Source: Ignavibacteria bacterium (GTDB lineage: Bacteria; Bacteroidota; Ignavibacteria; Tepidaquicellales; Tepidaquicellaceae). Taken from it: a stretch of DNA of 64,000 nt. The stretch covers positions 248,001-312,000 of the forward strand of contig DATAJP010000003.1 of NCBI GenBank assembly GCA_036262055.1, read 5' to 3'. Under the pieces are notes generated by a model. It did no database searches, had not been told where the DNA came from, and was given only the letters and a program-made list of their open reading frames with translations. The position numbers and the translations under genes are program-made. Positions 1 through 8,127 of this stretch are shown here, one piece after another; the stretch's first letter is position 1; every line of letters begins with the position of its first letter.

Positions 1-82
1 CCGCCTTTAGGGTATTAGCATTTCAACTTATTCAAAAGCGGAATTTCGCTATATTTACAAATATATTTATCATAATTTTTAA

Positions 83-1003
83 TTGAAATCACCTCTAACA
101 ACCGTATTATTGTTAATTATTTTCATCTTTTTGGGCTATGTGATTTTTACGCAGGGCACTCAAAAAGAAGAAACATATGATGCTGTTATCGGTTTTGTGC
201 CGTCGGAAAATTCCGATGTTGTGAAAACCAACGCCGATAATCTGGCAAAAATGATAAAAGAAAAAACCGGTCTTCGCGTAAAAATATTTATTTCAACAAG
301 TTACAATACGCTTATCGAAGCAATGAAAGCAAATCAGATTGACTTTGCAACTTTTCCACCTTTTGCTTTCACTGAAGCAGAAAAAATTGCCAATGCAAAA
401 TTGCTTTTAAAAACCGTTCGTGATGGCAAAGATTATTATTTTAGTGCAATCATCGTCCGCAAGGATTCGGGAATAGACAGCATTCAACAGCTTAAAGGAA
501 AAACCATTGCATGGGCTCAGCCGACATCTGCAGGTGGATATATTTTTCCGAAAGCAAGCTTGATTAAAAATCACATTCTGCTTGATGACCAGGATAAAAC
601 ATTTTTTGGTGAAGAGCTGAATGCAGGCGGACACGATGCAGTTGTGCTATCGGTGTTTAATAAAAAAGTTGACGCAGGCGCAACATTTGCAAACGATAAC
701 GAGAACATAAGCGGTGCATGGGACAGATATTTGAAAGACCCTGAAGATAAAAAAATGATTAAGGCGATTTATTATACTGAAAAAATCCCGATGGATGTTT
801 TTACGGTGCGTGGAGATTTTGAAGTTTCACATCCTGATGTTACAAAAAAACTTCAAGATTTTTTATTAACGATAGCTGATAGTGAAGAAGGAAAGAAGAT
901 TATAAAATCATTTGACCGAGAAAAATTTGTTTTGGCAAAACCTGAAGAATATGATATTGTCCGCGAAGCAGGAAAAATGTTAAACGTTCAACCGGAAAAA
1001 TGA
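83..1003 (+). CDS. phnD: PhnD-like phosphonate/phosphite/phosphate ABC transporter substrate-binding protein
   Basis: This is the periplasmic binding component of a phosphorus-oxyanion importer. Residues 6-24 form a hydrophobic export signal or anchor without a lipobox cysteine. The rest has a PhnD-type periplasmic-binding fold: an opening 'IGFVPSENSDVV' strand, a 'FPPFAFTEA' segment in lobe 1, and 'AWAQPTSAGGYIFP' and 'VFNKKVDAGATF' around the hinge. The 306-residue length is normal. The start is TTG; no in-frame ATG precedes the signal sequence. It overlaps phnC by four bases (ATGA), so the two are probably translationally coupled. The ligand could be phosphonate, phosphite or phosphate; the sequence does not decide. 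Confidence 0.9.
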   Translation: MKSPLTTVLLLIIFIFLGYVIFTQGTQKEETYDAVIGFVPSENSDVVKTNADNLAKMIKEKTGLRVKIFISTSYNTLIEAMKANQIDFATFPPFAFTEAEKIANAKLLLKTVRDGKDYYFSAIIVRKDSGIDSIQQLKGKTIAWAQPTSAGGYIFPKASLIKNHILLDDQDKTFFGEELNAGGHDAVVLSVFNKKVDAGATFANDNENISGAWDRYLKDPEDKKMIKAIYYTEKIPMDVFTVRGDFEVSHPDVTKKLQDFLLTIADSEEGKKIIKSFDREKFVLAKPEEYDIVREAGKMLNVQPEK

Positions 1004-1773
1004 TAGAAGCGGTCAATCTTACAAAATTATATCCGGCAACCGAGCATACAAAAGAAGTTTATGCTCTAAAAAACGTTAATCTGAAAATAGAGAAAGGTGA
1101 ATTTGTATCTATAATTGGACTTAGCGGAGCAGGGAAGTCAACATTTTTGCGCTGTATAAACCGCATGAATACGATCAGTTCGGGTAAAATGATTTTCAAA
1201 GGTGAGGATATTACCAATGCTCACGGTCAACAGCTCAGAGAAATCAGAAAAAAAATCGGGTTTGTTTTTCAACAATTCAATCTGGTTAAAAATATTTCAG
1301 TGATGCGAAATGTTTTGATGGGACGAATTGCATATAACACTTTATGGCGGAATCTTGTCGGCTCTTATTCTAAGACTGACATTGATAAAGCTAAGTATTA
1401 TTTGAATGAAGTCGGACTTATCGAAAAGATGAAAGTTCGTGCAGATAATCTTTCAGGCGGACAACAGCAACGTGTTGCAATTGCCCGCGCGGTAATGCAG
1501 GAGCCGGACATTATTCTCGCAGATGAGCCAATGGCATCGCTTGACCCCAAGCTTTCGGGAATTATTCTCGGACTTCTCAAAAAATTTAACGATGAAAAGC
1601 AGATAACAATTTTGTTGAATGTTCACGTGATTGAATATGCAAAGATGTATTCGACCAGAATTATCGGATTTAACAAAGGCGAAGTTGTATTTGACGGAAA
1701 GCCCGAAGAACTTACTCATCACATGATTGAAAAAATTTATCACCAGGATAAACAAGATTTAGAAAATTTATAA
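1000..1773 (+). CDS. phnC: PhnC-like phosphonate ABC transporter ATP-binding protein
   Basis: This is the ATPase subunit that powers the PhnDCE importer from the cytoplasmic side of the inner membrane. Walker A is GLSGAGKST (residues 40-48), followed by the Q-loop region 'FVFQQFNLV', the signature '[14 protein letters not shown]', Walker B 'IILADEP' and the H-loop 'LNVHVIEYA'. The length of 257 residues is typical of PhnC. The ATG overlaps the phnD stop as ATGA, and phnE follows after eight bases, so this is a three-gene transporter operon. Confidence 0.95.
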   Translation: MIEAVNLTKLYPATEHTKEVYALKNVNLKIEKGEFVSIIGLSGAGKSTFLRCINRMNTISSGKMIFKGEDITNAHGQQLREIRKKIGFVFQQFNLVKNISVMRNVLMGRIAYNTLWRNLVGSYSKTDIDKAKYYLNEVGLIEKMKVRADNLSGGQQQRVAIARAVMQEPDIILADEPMASLDPKLSGIILGLLKKFNDEKQITILLNVHVIEYAKMYSTRIIGFNKGEVVFDGKPEELTHHMIEKIYHQDKQDLENL

Positions 1774-1781
1774 TTAATTTA

Positions 1782-2630
1782 TTGACGGATTTAAGCTCAA
1801 ATATTAAACAGCGGGATTTATCCGACATCAAACAAATCAAGAAAGAAGATTTTGAGTTGTTTAAAAAACTCAATAAGCTTCTGCTTGTCATAATTGTTCT
1901 ACAGATATATTATATCTCGTTTGGAGCTGTTGAGTTTTCAATTACGAAGCTTTACCAGGGACTTCCGAATATCTGGATATTTATGGAAGGACTTTTTCCG
2001 CCGAACATAGATATTTTTCCACAGGTTCTTGAGGCTGTAATCATTACCGTTCAGTTAGCTTTAATCGGTACAACACTTTCTGCAATCATTGCATTTCCGC
2101 TGAGCTTTTTTGCTGCAAGAAATTTAACGAGCGAGAAATCAATCATCGGAAAAATTTTCCGCTGGTTCACTCAGCTGATTTTCAATATCACACGTTCTAT
2201 TGATATTCTGATTTTTGCTTTGATATTTGTATCGGCAGTCGGACTCGGACCGTTTCCGGGTGTCCTTGCACTGGCAATTCACTCAATTGGTATGCTTGGG
2301 AAACTTTTTTATGAATCAATCGAGACAATCGATAAAGGTCCTGTCGAAGCACTTGAATCTGTCGGAGCATCGAAGCTCGAAGTAATTCGTTGGGCTGTTC
2401 TTCCGCAAGTGCTGCCATATTTTATTTCCTATTTCTTGTTCAGGTTTGAACTGAACATAAGAGCGGCGGTAGTTCTGGGACTTGTCGGTGCAGGTGGTAT
2501 TGGATTCCTTCTCAATCAATATATGATGCTGTTTATGTATAAAGAAGTAAGCATAATCTTGATTACGATTATCGTTCTTGTTCTTTCAATTGATTATTTA
2601 TCTTCAAAATTGCGAAAGCTGGTGCTGTGA
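1782..2630 (+). CDS. phnE: PhnE-like phosphonate ABC transporter permease
   Basis: This is the inner-membrane permease of the importer, about 282 residues with at least five hydrophobic segments. A cytoplasmic EAA loop that docks on the ATPase is visible as 'GPVEALESVGASKLEVIRWA' before 'LPQVLPYFISY'. The start is TTG, which places a short charged N-terminus before the first membrane segment. It is the last transporter gene. No C-P lyase, phosphonatase or phosphite dehydrogenase gene lies downstream; the next gene is rsmI after a dispersed repeat. Confidence 0.92.
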   Translation: MTDLSSNIKQRDLSDIKQIKKEDFELFKKLNKLLLVIIVLQIYYISFGAVEFSITKLYQGLPNIWIFMEGLFPPNIDIFPQVLEAVIITVQLALIGTTLSAIIAFPLSFFAARNLTSEKSIIGKIFRWFTQLIFNITRSIDILIFALIFVSAVGLGPFPGVLALAIHSIGMLGKLFYESIETIDKGPVEALESVGASKLEVIRWAVLPQVLPYFISYFLFRFELNIRAAVVLGLVGAGGIGFLLNQYMMLFMYKEVSIILITIIVLVLSIDYLSSKLRKLVL

Positions 2631-2640
2631 TGTAAATGAA

Positions 2641-2666
2641 GTCATTCCCGCGAAGGCGGGAATCCC
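2641..2666 (+). repeat. Family A (dRS3-like) palindromic repeat, copy 1
   Basis: The copy has the form GTC-ATTCCC-N8-GGGAAT-CCC with loop GCGAAGGC. The core ATTCCC-N8-GGGAAT matches the formula of the neisserial dRS3 element, although homology is not implied. It lies between phnE and rsmI and ends 12 bases before the rsmI ATG. Confidence 0.85.
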
Positions 2667-2678
2667 GGGATTGAAACA

Positions 2679-3428
2679 ATGATAATAACTAAAGAAAATC
2701 ATGAAGGATTTATAAGCACAAAATTTCCTGAATTATCAGTTGCGCGGTCAACGTTATACATAGTCTCAACACCAATTGGCAATCTTGAAGATATTTCATT
2801 TCGTGCACTGCATGTTCTTAAAAATGTTAATTTGATTGCATGTGAAGATACACGCAAAACAGGTATTTTGCTGAAACATTATGGCATAAGAAACGAACTG
2901 ACGAGTTACTTTTCTCATAATGAGAATGTAAAAATTGAATATATAATCGAACGACTTCAAAATGGGGATTCCGTTGCGGTTGTTTCAGATGCAGGAACTC
3001 CTTGTATCTCAGATCCGGGTGGAATATTGGTCAACGAGTGCGTTAGGCAGGGAATTAATGTAATCAGCATTCCCGGAGCGTCATCAGTTATTCATTCATT
3101 GGTTTTATCAGGATTTAAAATTAAGAAATTTTATTTTCAGGGATTTCTTCCTCAGAAAAAAGGACGTGAAAAAACTTTTACAGAGCTTTCAAAGATAAAA
3201 GCATTGCTTGTGATTTTTGAATCACCATTCAGAGTTATGCGGACTCTTGAAGATATTCATAAGTTTTTAGGCAATAAAGAAATTGCAATTTGTCGTGAGC
3301 TGACAAAGATGTTTGAGGAAGAAATAAGAGGAAAAGTCAAAGATTTTGTTGGTGAAAACACCAACAAAGATGGAAAAAATAAGTTTAAAACAAAAGGTGA
3401 GTTTGTAATAGTAATTAATAATTTATAG
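2679..3428 (+). CDS. rsmI: 16S rRNA (cytidine(1402)-2'-O)-methyltransferase RsmI
   Basis: This enzyme uses S-adenosylmethionine to 2'-O-methylate C1402 in the decoding centre of 16S rRNA. It is a tetrapyrrole-methylase-fold protein. 'LYIVSTPIGNLEDISFRAL' near residue 26 and 'ACEDTRKTGILLKHYGI' are diagnostic, as are the SAM-site motifs 'VVSDAGTPCISDPG' and 'IPGASSVIHSLVLSGF'. At 249 residues it is shorter than the E. coli enzyme because the C-terminal extension is reduced. About 25 residues precede the conserved core, so an internal start is possible. It lies close upstream of gltX. Confidence 0.93.
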   Translation: MIITKENHEGFISTKFPELSVARSTLYIVSTPIGNLEDISFRALHVLKNVNLIACEDTRKTGILLKHYGIRNELTSYFSHNENVKIEYIIERLQNGDSVAVVSDAGTPCISDPGGILVNECVRQGINVISIPGASSVIHSLVLSGFKIKKFYFQGFLPQKKGREKTFTELSKIKALLVIFESPFRVMRTLEDIHKFLGNKEIAICRELTKMFEEEIRGKVKDFVGENTNKDGKNKFKTKGEFVIVINNL

Positions 3429-3448
3429 ATTAACTTAATAAAAATTTA

Positions 3449-4948
3449 ATGATTTCAGAAGAAGTAAGAGTAAGGTTTGCGCCATCACCAACGGGGTATG
3501 TTCATGTTGGCTCATTGCGCACAGCATTGTTTAATTATCTTTTTGCAAAAAAGCATAACGGAAAATTAATAATTCGTATTGAAGATACTGACCGGACACG
3601 ATTTGTCGAGGGCTCAATTGAAAATCTTGTGAAGGTTCTTTCAGACCTTGGCATTGACTATGACGAAGGTCCTATGTGGGGCGGTGACTATGGTCCTTAT
3701 TTTCAATCTGAACGTTTAGATATCTATAAAAAATATTGTGATGAGCTTGTCGAAAAAGGTTTCGCATATTATGCATTTGAAACTCCCGAAGAGCTTGATG
3801 AAATGCGAAAAATGCAGCAGCTCGAAGGAAGGCAGACTGCTTACGATAGAAGAGCGCGAAATTTAACTCCTGAAGAAGTCAGAAAAAATCTTAAAGAAGG
3901 CAAACCATATGTAATCCGCCTTAAAGTTCCTTTGAACGAAGAAGTGAAGTTTGATGACATTATTAAAGGAACTATAAAATTCGAGACAAATCAGGTTGAT
4001 GACCAGGTGTTATTGAAGTCAGACGGCTTTCCAACATATCATCTTGCTAATGTGGTCGATGACCATCTGATGGAAATTACGCACATAATTCGCGGTGAGG
4101 AATGGATTACTTCCGTTCCTAAACATATTTTATTATATAATGCGTTCGGATGGGAAATTCCTAAAATGGCTCATGTGCCACTGTTATTGAATCCGGATAA
4201 ATCAAAACTAAGCAAACGTCAGGGTGATGTTGCTGTCGAGGATTATTTACGCAAAGGTTATCTCAAAGAAGCATTTCTAAATTTTATTGCTTTGCTCGGC
4301 TGGCATCCTGCGCATTCTAATATTGAGGGTGAAAAACATGAGAAGAAGGATGACAAAGAAAGTAAAGCCAATGAAGAAATCATGTCAATGGAAGAACTTA
4401 TTAAAAACTTTTCATTAGAACGTGTCCAGATTGCAGGAGCAGTGTTTGATTTAAATAAACTTAACTGGATGAATAATGAGTATATCAAATCTTATGATTT
4501 GGATAACTTATTAGAAATCTCAATGCCGTATTTTGCAGGAACTGAACTCGATTTAAACGATAAAGAAAAACTAAAATTCATATTATCAACTATAAGAGTT
4601 TATCTTGAAAAGCTATCAGATATTCCGGGACAGACGAGGGTTTTAGAGAAAGATAATATCACTATTCCATCCGAATTTAAAGAGATAGTATACAACGAAA
4701 ACAGCAAGAAAGTTTTTGAAGCATTAATAGCTAAGTTACAGGGAATTAATGAAATTACGCCTGATTGGTTTAAGAATACATTAAATGAAGTTGGAAAAGA
4801 AACCGAGGTTAAAGGAAAGAATTTATTCAAGCCGGTTCGTATAGCTTTAACAGGTGAAGAGCATGGTCCGGAGCTTCCGAACATTGCCACCATCTACGGC
4901 AAAGATAAACTTATTCAGTTTCTTCAAAGCGCAAGTAATCCATCTTAA
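3449..4948 (+). CDS. gltX: Glutamyl-tRNA synthetase
   Basis: This class I aminoacyl-tRNA synthetase charges tRNA-Glu. The HIGH-type signature is 'PSPTGYVHVGSLRTALFN' at the N-terminus, followed by 'RIEDTDRTR'. The KMSKS equivalent is 'KLSKRQGDVAVEDYLRKGY'. The length of 499 residues is usual. A lysine/glutamate-rich insert between 'LLGWHPAHSNIEGE' and 'MSMEELIKNFSLERV' looks like a lineage-specific loop. The sequence cannot show whether the enzyme is discriminating or also misacylates tRNA-Gln. The gene ends at a convergent junction that contains a hairpin repeat. Confidence 0.96.
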   Translation: MISEEVRVRFAPSPTGYVHVGSLRTALFNYLFAKKHNGKLIIRIEDTDRTRFVEGSIENLVKVLSDLGIDYDEGPMWGGDYGPYFQSERLDIYKKYCDELVEKGFAYYAFETPEELDEMRKMQQLEGRQTAYDRRARNLTPEEVRKNLKEGKPYVIRLKVPLNEEVKFDDIIKGTIKFETNQVDDQVLLKSDGFPTYHLANVVDDHLMEITHIIRGEEWITSVPKHILLYNAFGWEIPKMAHVPLLLNPDKSKLSKRQGDVAVEDYLRKGYLKEAFLNFIALLGWHPAHSNIEGEKHEKKDDKESKANEEIMSMEELIKNFSLERVQIAGAVFDLNKLNWMNNEYIKSYDLDNLLEISMPYFAGTELDLNDKEKLKFILSTIRVYLEKLSDIPGQTRVLEKDNITIPSEFKEIVYNENSKKVFEALIAKLQGINEITPDWFKNTLNEVGKETEVKGKNLFKPVRIALTGEEHGPELPNIATIYGKDKLIQFLQSASNPS

Positions 4949-4955
4949 CTATATG

Positions 4956-5007
4956 AGTAGGACAGGCATTCTTGCCTGTCGGGACAGACAGGAATGTCTG
5001 TCCTACT
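4956..5007. repeat. Family D inverted repeat, copy 1 (52-bp hairpin)
   Basis: Two arms, AGTAGGACAGGCATTCTTGC and a matching right arm ending TGTCTGTCCTACT, form an almost complete palindrome immediately 3' of gltX. A half copy of the same sequence occurs at 55874. It may serve as a hairpin end for the gltX transcript, but it has no U-tract. A reading frame that runs through it (4972-5223, +) is not considered a gene. Confidence 0.8.
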
Positions 5008-5033
5008 AAACCTTATATATCCATCATAAATGC

Positions 5034-5054
5034 AAAAAGGGGCGTTAAGCCCCT
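5034..5054 (-). terminator. Rho-independent terminator of the TPR-sppA-HU operon
   Basis: Read on the minus strand this is GGGGC, a five-base loop, GCCCC and then TTTTT. It lies about 35 bases downstream of the stop codon of the 31-residue protein gene. Confidence 0.85.
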
Positions 5055-5087
5055 TACATCAGTCAATCGAATTAAATCAAAACAAAA

Positions 5088-5183
5088 CTATCTGATTTTC
5101 TTTTTATGTCTGTTCTTTCTTAGTCTTTTCTTTCTTTTGTGCGTTGACATCTTCGCACGTTTTCTTTTTTTACCGCAAGGCAT
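5088..5183 (-). CDS. 31-residue basic protein, AURKAIP1/COX24 (mS38/bS22)-like
   Basis: The short frame begins MPCGKKRKRAKM and continues with 'HKRKKRLRKNRHKKK'. Two thirds of its residues are Lys, Arg or His. The pattern K-M-x-x-H-K-R-K-K-R-L-R-K-N-R-H-K matches the AURKAIP1/COX24 (DUF1713) motif of mitochondrial ribosomal protein mS38 and actinobacterial bS22. Very similar short proteins are annotated as hypothetical in Bacteroidota. It starts with ATG 15 bases after the HU gene and ends just before a terminator, so it is the last gene of a real operon. A ribosomal role is inferred from the family resemblance. It is below the length cutoff of most gene callers. Confidence 0.85.
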   Translation of the reverse strand: MPCGKKRKRAKMSTHKRKKRLRKNRHKKKIR

Positions 5184-5198
5184 TGATGTTTCCTTTTT

Positions 5199-5489
5199 TT
5201 ATTTTTTTTCTAAGCTCTCCTGAACTGTTTTTTTAAACTCTTTTGACACCTTAAAATAGGGAATATATCTCTTAGATAAATGCACTTTTTCACCCGTTTT
5301 AGGGTTTCGTGCTTCCCTTGGTTCTTTTACGTTATTTTTGAATGTTCCGAATCCTCTTATTTCAATAGACTCGTTATTTCTTAATGATTCAATCACGCAT
5401 GAAATAAATCCTTCGACAACAATCTCTGTTTCCTTTTTGCTTAATCCCGTTGCCTCTGAAATTTTCGCGGCTATCTGAGCTCTGGTCAT
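5199..5489 (-). CDS. HU/IHF-family DNA-binding protein
   Basis: This is a histone-like protein that bends and compacts DNA as a dimer. At 96 residues it has the full HU fold: an N-terminal helical part 'TRAQIAAKISEATGLSKKET', the strand 'ESIEIRGFGTF', and a DNA-binding arm around 'ARNPKTGEKVHLSKRYIPYF'. It is slightly longer than E. coli HU because of a charged tail. It lies 14 bases after sppA and 15 bases before the 31-residue basic protein. The sequence alone does not separate HU from IHF. Confidence 0.93.
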   Translation of the reverse strand: MTRAQIAAKISEATGLSKKETEIVVEGFISCVIESLRNNESIEIRGFGTFKNNVKEPREARNPKTGEKVHLSKRYIPYFKVSKEFKKTVQESLEKK

Positions 5490-5503
5490 AAATTTATTTT
5501 AGT

Positions 5504-6496
5504 TTACGGAATATTTATTCCTGATGGAACAAACTTATACTGCAAAATAGGTTGTTCGAGAAATTCAGTTTTCAATTCATCCTTAACTTCTTTTAATTCC
5601 GATTTAAACATGCTCTCATAAAATAAATCGAAATAATTTCTTCTCTCACGCTCACGCACTAAAACAGGTTTTCCTTCTATGCCGACCATGTCTGCCGTTA
5701 TCTTTATCGCATCTTCAAATGTTCCAAGCGTATCAACAAGGCCTAAACCAATTCCCTGTTCTCCGGTGAACACTCTGCCGTTGGCAATTTTTATAAGCTC
5801 CGTGCTGTCTAAATTTCTTGCATTTTTTACAACATTAAAAAATTGTCTGAAGCTATTATCAACAATATCCTGAAAATATGCTATGTCTTTTGCATTCGGC
5901 TCTCTGAAAGGATTTCCTGCATCTTTAAGTTCGCCGCTTTTAATTGTCGTTTCCTTGATGCCCCAGTCATCTGCAAGACCTTTAATTGAAATGAAGTTTG
6001 CAATTACTCCAATGCTGCCGACAAGCGAACCGGGATTCGCGACAATCAATGAGCTTCCGCATGCAGCATAATAACCACCGCTTGCTCCGATACTTCCCAT
6101 TGAAACAACAACCGGCTTTTTCTCGCTGGTATTTTTGATAATTTCATACATCTCCTGTGAAGCTGCAACACCGCCGCCCGGGGTATTAATTCTTAGGACA
6201 ATTGCCTGGATTGATTTATCGTCCCTAAATTTAGTAAACTGCCTGACAATCGGTTCTGCTGTAATAATCGTATAATCAAGCTCAACAACAGCAATTTTTC
6301 CTTTGCCGCTGCCTGAGTATTCAAAATAAAAATCTTTTCCGTCACCGCCTGAAATTCTGTTAATGGCTACATAAAATAAAACACTCAACCCAATAATGCA
6401 GATGAGTAACACAAAAAGTGTTATTCCCCAGAACCACTTCCAGAAGGAAGATTTTTTTGGCTGCTGCTGATATTGTTGTTGATAACCGTTTGACAT
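5504..6496 (-). CDS. sppA: Signal peptide peptidase SppA (short form)
   Basis: This membrane-anchored serine/lysine protease degrades cleaved signal peptides. A Gln-rich cytoplasmic N-terminus is followed by one transmembrane helix (about residues 24-46) and an S49 protease domain. The nucleophile is Ser139 in 'GSIGASGGYYAA'. The general base is probably Lys191 in 'KSGELKDAGNPF', 52 residues later as in the short Bacillus enzyme. 'NTPGGGVAASQEMYEII' and 'PGSLVGSIGVI' are also conserved. At 330 residues it is the single-domain form. It is four bases from the upstream TPR gene and in operon with HU. Confidence 0.93.
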   Translation of the reverse strand: MSNGYQQQYQQQPKKSSFWKWFWGITLFVLLICIIGLSVLFYVAINRISGGDGKDFYFEYSGSGKGKIAVVELDYTIITAEPIVRQFTKFRDDKSIQAIVLRINTPGGGVAASQEMYEIIKNTSEKKPVVVSMGSIGASGGYYAACGSSLIVANPGSLVGSIGVIANFISIKGLADDWGIKETTIKSGELKDAGNPFREPNAKDIAYFQDIVDNSFRQFFNVVKNARNLDSTELIKIANGRVFTGEQGIGLGLVDTLGTFEDAIKITADMVGIEGKPVLVRERERRNYFDLFYESMFKSELKEVKDELKTEFLEQPILQYKFVPSGINIP

Positions 6497-6500
6497 TGAA

Positions 6501-7430
6501 TTAATTTAAAGCATTTAATTTTGCCTGTGCATCAGCTTTTTTGTCATCCATATTCAATGCTTCATATACTTCAACCAAAATCTGATAGGTTGATTTTAAT
6601 GTTTCTCTGTTATTTGAAACCTGTGTATATGGTTCTAAATATTCGAGTGATTTTCTTAAATATGGTTCGTATTCAGTTTTTGATTCTTTTGTCAAAGCTA
6701 ATTGATATTGATTATATCCTGCATCAAACAATGTTCCGATATAATATTCATTTGATTTAGGCAGGCTGGATATACTCAAAATTCTGTCATAAATAACCGC
6801 AGCATCAGTATAATTTTTATTCTGAGCTGCGTTTCTTGCCGAATTATATAAAAGTTTTGCAGCTCGTTCTGCATCTTCCGCGCTTGAGGTTTTCGCTAAT
6901 ATGAAATCATAAAGTGTCAATGCACTGTCACTTTGACCAAGCAGAGTATATGCATCAGCTAAAAATTGGTAACTTTGAATACTATCCGGATTTACACCTC
7001 TTGCAAATGCAAAATAATCACGGGCTCTCATAAATTCATCTCTTGCTTTGAGAGAGTCTTTTTTGTTATAAAAGTCTACTCCGCGATTAAGAACTTTTAC
7101 TCCTTCATTAATTCCAAGTCCCCACATTTCAATAAGATATGGTTTGTAAGTAGGTGATAAGCTTGCAGCTTTAGTTAATGAAACATGAGAATCATTAAAT
7201 TTCCCGTTTTGGAACTGAGAATAGCCAAGCATATACCATGCTTCTGCATCATTAGGATTTTTTTGCAATCCCTTTTGCAATTCTATCTCTGCTTTTACAT
7301 AATCTTTCTGTTGAAAGGCAAGCTTACCTGTAGTTGTTTCCGCAGATGCGCACCCCATAACATAAACTGCAAATGCCAAAGCAAATAATGTAAGAAAAAA
7401 TCCTGTGAACTTTTGATTTAAGTATTTCAT
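6501..7430 (-). CDS. Tetratricopeptide-repeat lipoprotein
   Basis: A lipoprotein signal peptide ends in the lipobox 'YVMGC', with lipidation at Cys27. The mature protein is made of TPR units such as 'AEIELQKGLQKNPNDAEAWY' and 'SIQSYQFLADAYTLLGQSDS', and more degenerate repeats follow to residue 309. Such proteins are periplasm-facing scaffolds; no specific function can be assigned. It is the promoter-proximal gene of the operon with sppA, HU and the 31-residue protein. A GGAG stretch lies upstream of the ATG, which is uncommon in this window. Confidence 0.85.
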   Translation of the reverse strand: MKYLNQKFTGFFLTLFALAFAVYVMGCASAETTTGKLAFQQKDYVKAEIELQKGLQKNPNDAEAWYMLGYSQFQNGKFNDSHVSLTKAASLSPTYKPYLIEMWGLGINEGVKVLNRGVDFYNKKDSLKARDEFMRARDYFAFARGVNPDSIQSYQFLADAYTLLGQSDSALTLYDFILAKTSSAEDAERAAKLLYNSARNAAQNKNYTDAAVIYDRILSISSLPKSNEYYIGTLFDAGYNQYQLALTKESKTEYEPYLRKSLEYLEPYTQVSNNRETLKSTYQILVEVYEALNMDDKKADAQAKLNALN

Positions 7431-7575
7431 AATTTTCTCCGGAAATTTATTTAAGTGGTAATAATATATATAATTTAATGGTTTTATTCTATGCCAATAA
7501 AATTAACTTATTGTAACTTATATATACCTAATACCTTATCAAAAAAATTGCTATTTTTATTTTAAATACAAATTT

Positions 7576-8073
7576 ATGGCAAATAGTTTCTCATTTGATA
7601 TAGTTTCTGAAATTGACCTGCAGGAGGTTGATAATGCAGTTAATCAGGCAATTAAAGAAGTCCAGCAAAGATATGACTTAAAAGACTCGAAAAGTGAGAT
7701 TGAGCTTAACAGAAAAGATAAATTGATCAAAGTCAGCTCAAAAGATGAGTTTTCACTTAAATCAGTGAATGACATTTTACAGAATAAATTAATTAAACGT
7801 GGAATTTCTATTAAAGCTTTAAAGTATGATGAGATTGAAACGGGAACAATGGGTTCTGCAAGACAAACAATACAGCTTCAGCAGGGGATTGATAAGGAAA
7901 ATGCAAAGAAAATTGTGAAAATGATTAAGGACAGCAAGTTGAAAGTTCAGGCATCGATTCAGGATGAACAGGTGAGAGTCTCTGGGAAAGCAAAAGATGA
8001 TTTACAGGAAGTAATGAACTTGATGCGAAACGCAAATCTCGACTTTGCATTTCAATTTACGAATTACAGGTAG
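7576..8073 (+). CDS. yajQ: YajQ family cyclic di-GMP-binding protein
   Basis: The protein has 165 residues, the normal YajQ/DUF520 length, with two ferredoxin-like halves. It opens 'SFSFDIVSEIDLQEVDNAVN', carries 'IKEVQQRYDLKDSKSEIEL', and has the conserved 'QTIQLQQGIDKENAKKIVK' and a C-terminal 'VSGKAKDDLQEVMNLMR'. Homologues bind nucleotides or c-di-GMP and act as co-regulators in some proteobacteria; the role here is not shown. It is divergent from the TPR lipoprotein gene across a 145-bp AT-rich spacer that must hold both promoters. The next gene follows after a repeat. Confidence 0.93.
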   Translation: MANSFSFDIVSEIDLQEVDNAVNQAIKEVQQRYDLKDSKSEIELNRKDKLIKVSSKDEFSLKSVNDILQNKLIKRGISIKALKYDEIETGTMGSARQTIQLQQGIDKENAKKIVKMIKDSKLKVQASIQDEQVRVSGKAKDDLQEVMNLMRNANLDFAFQFTNYR

Positions 8074-8089
8074 ATAATTGATTTTAGAA

Positions 8090-8115
8090 GTCATTCCCGC
8101 GAAGGCGGGAATCCC
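8090..8115 (+). repeat. Family A (dRS3-like) repeat, copy 2
   Basis: It is identical over the core to the copy at 2641 (ATTCCC-GCGAAGGC-GGGAAT). It ends 12 bases before the amidase ATG, the same spacing as at rsmI. Confidence 0.85.
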
Positions 8116-8127
8116 ATTCACAAGGCA

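Noticed and set aside
4972-5223. Plus-strand frame of 83 codons after gltX
   Set aside because: It runs through the family D hairpin, the minus-strand terminator and the antisense of the 31-residue protein. It has no family resemblance.
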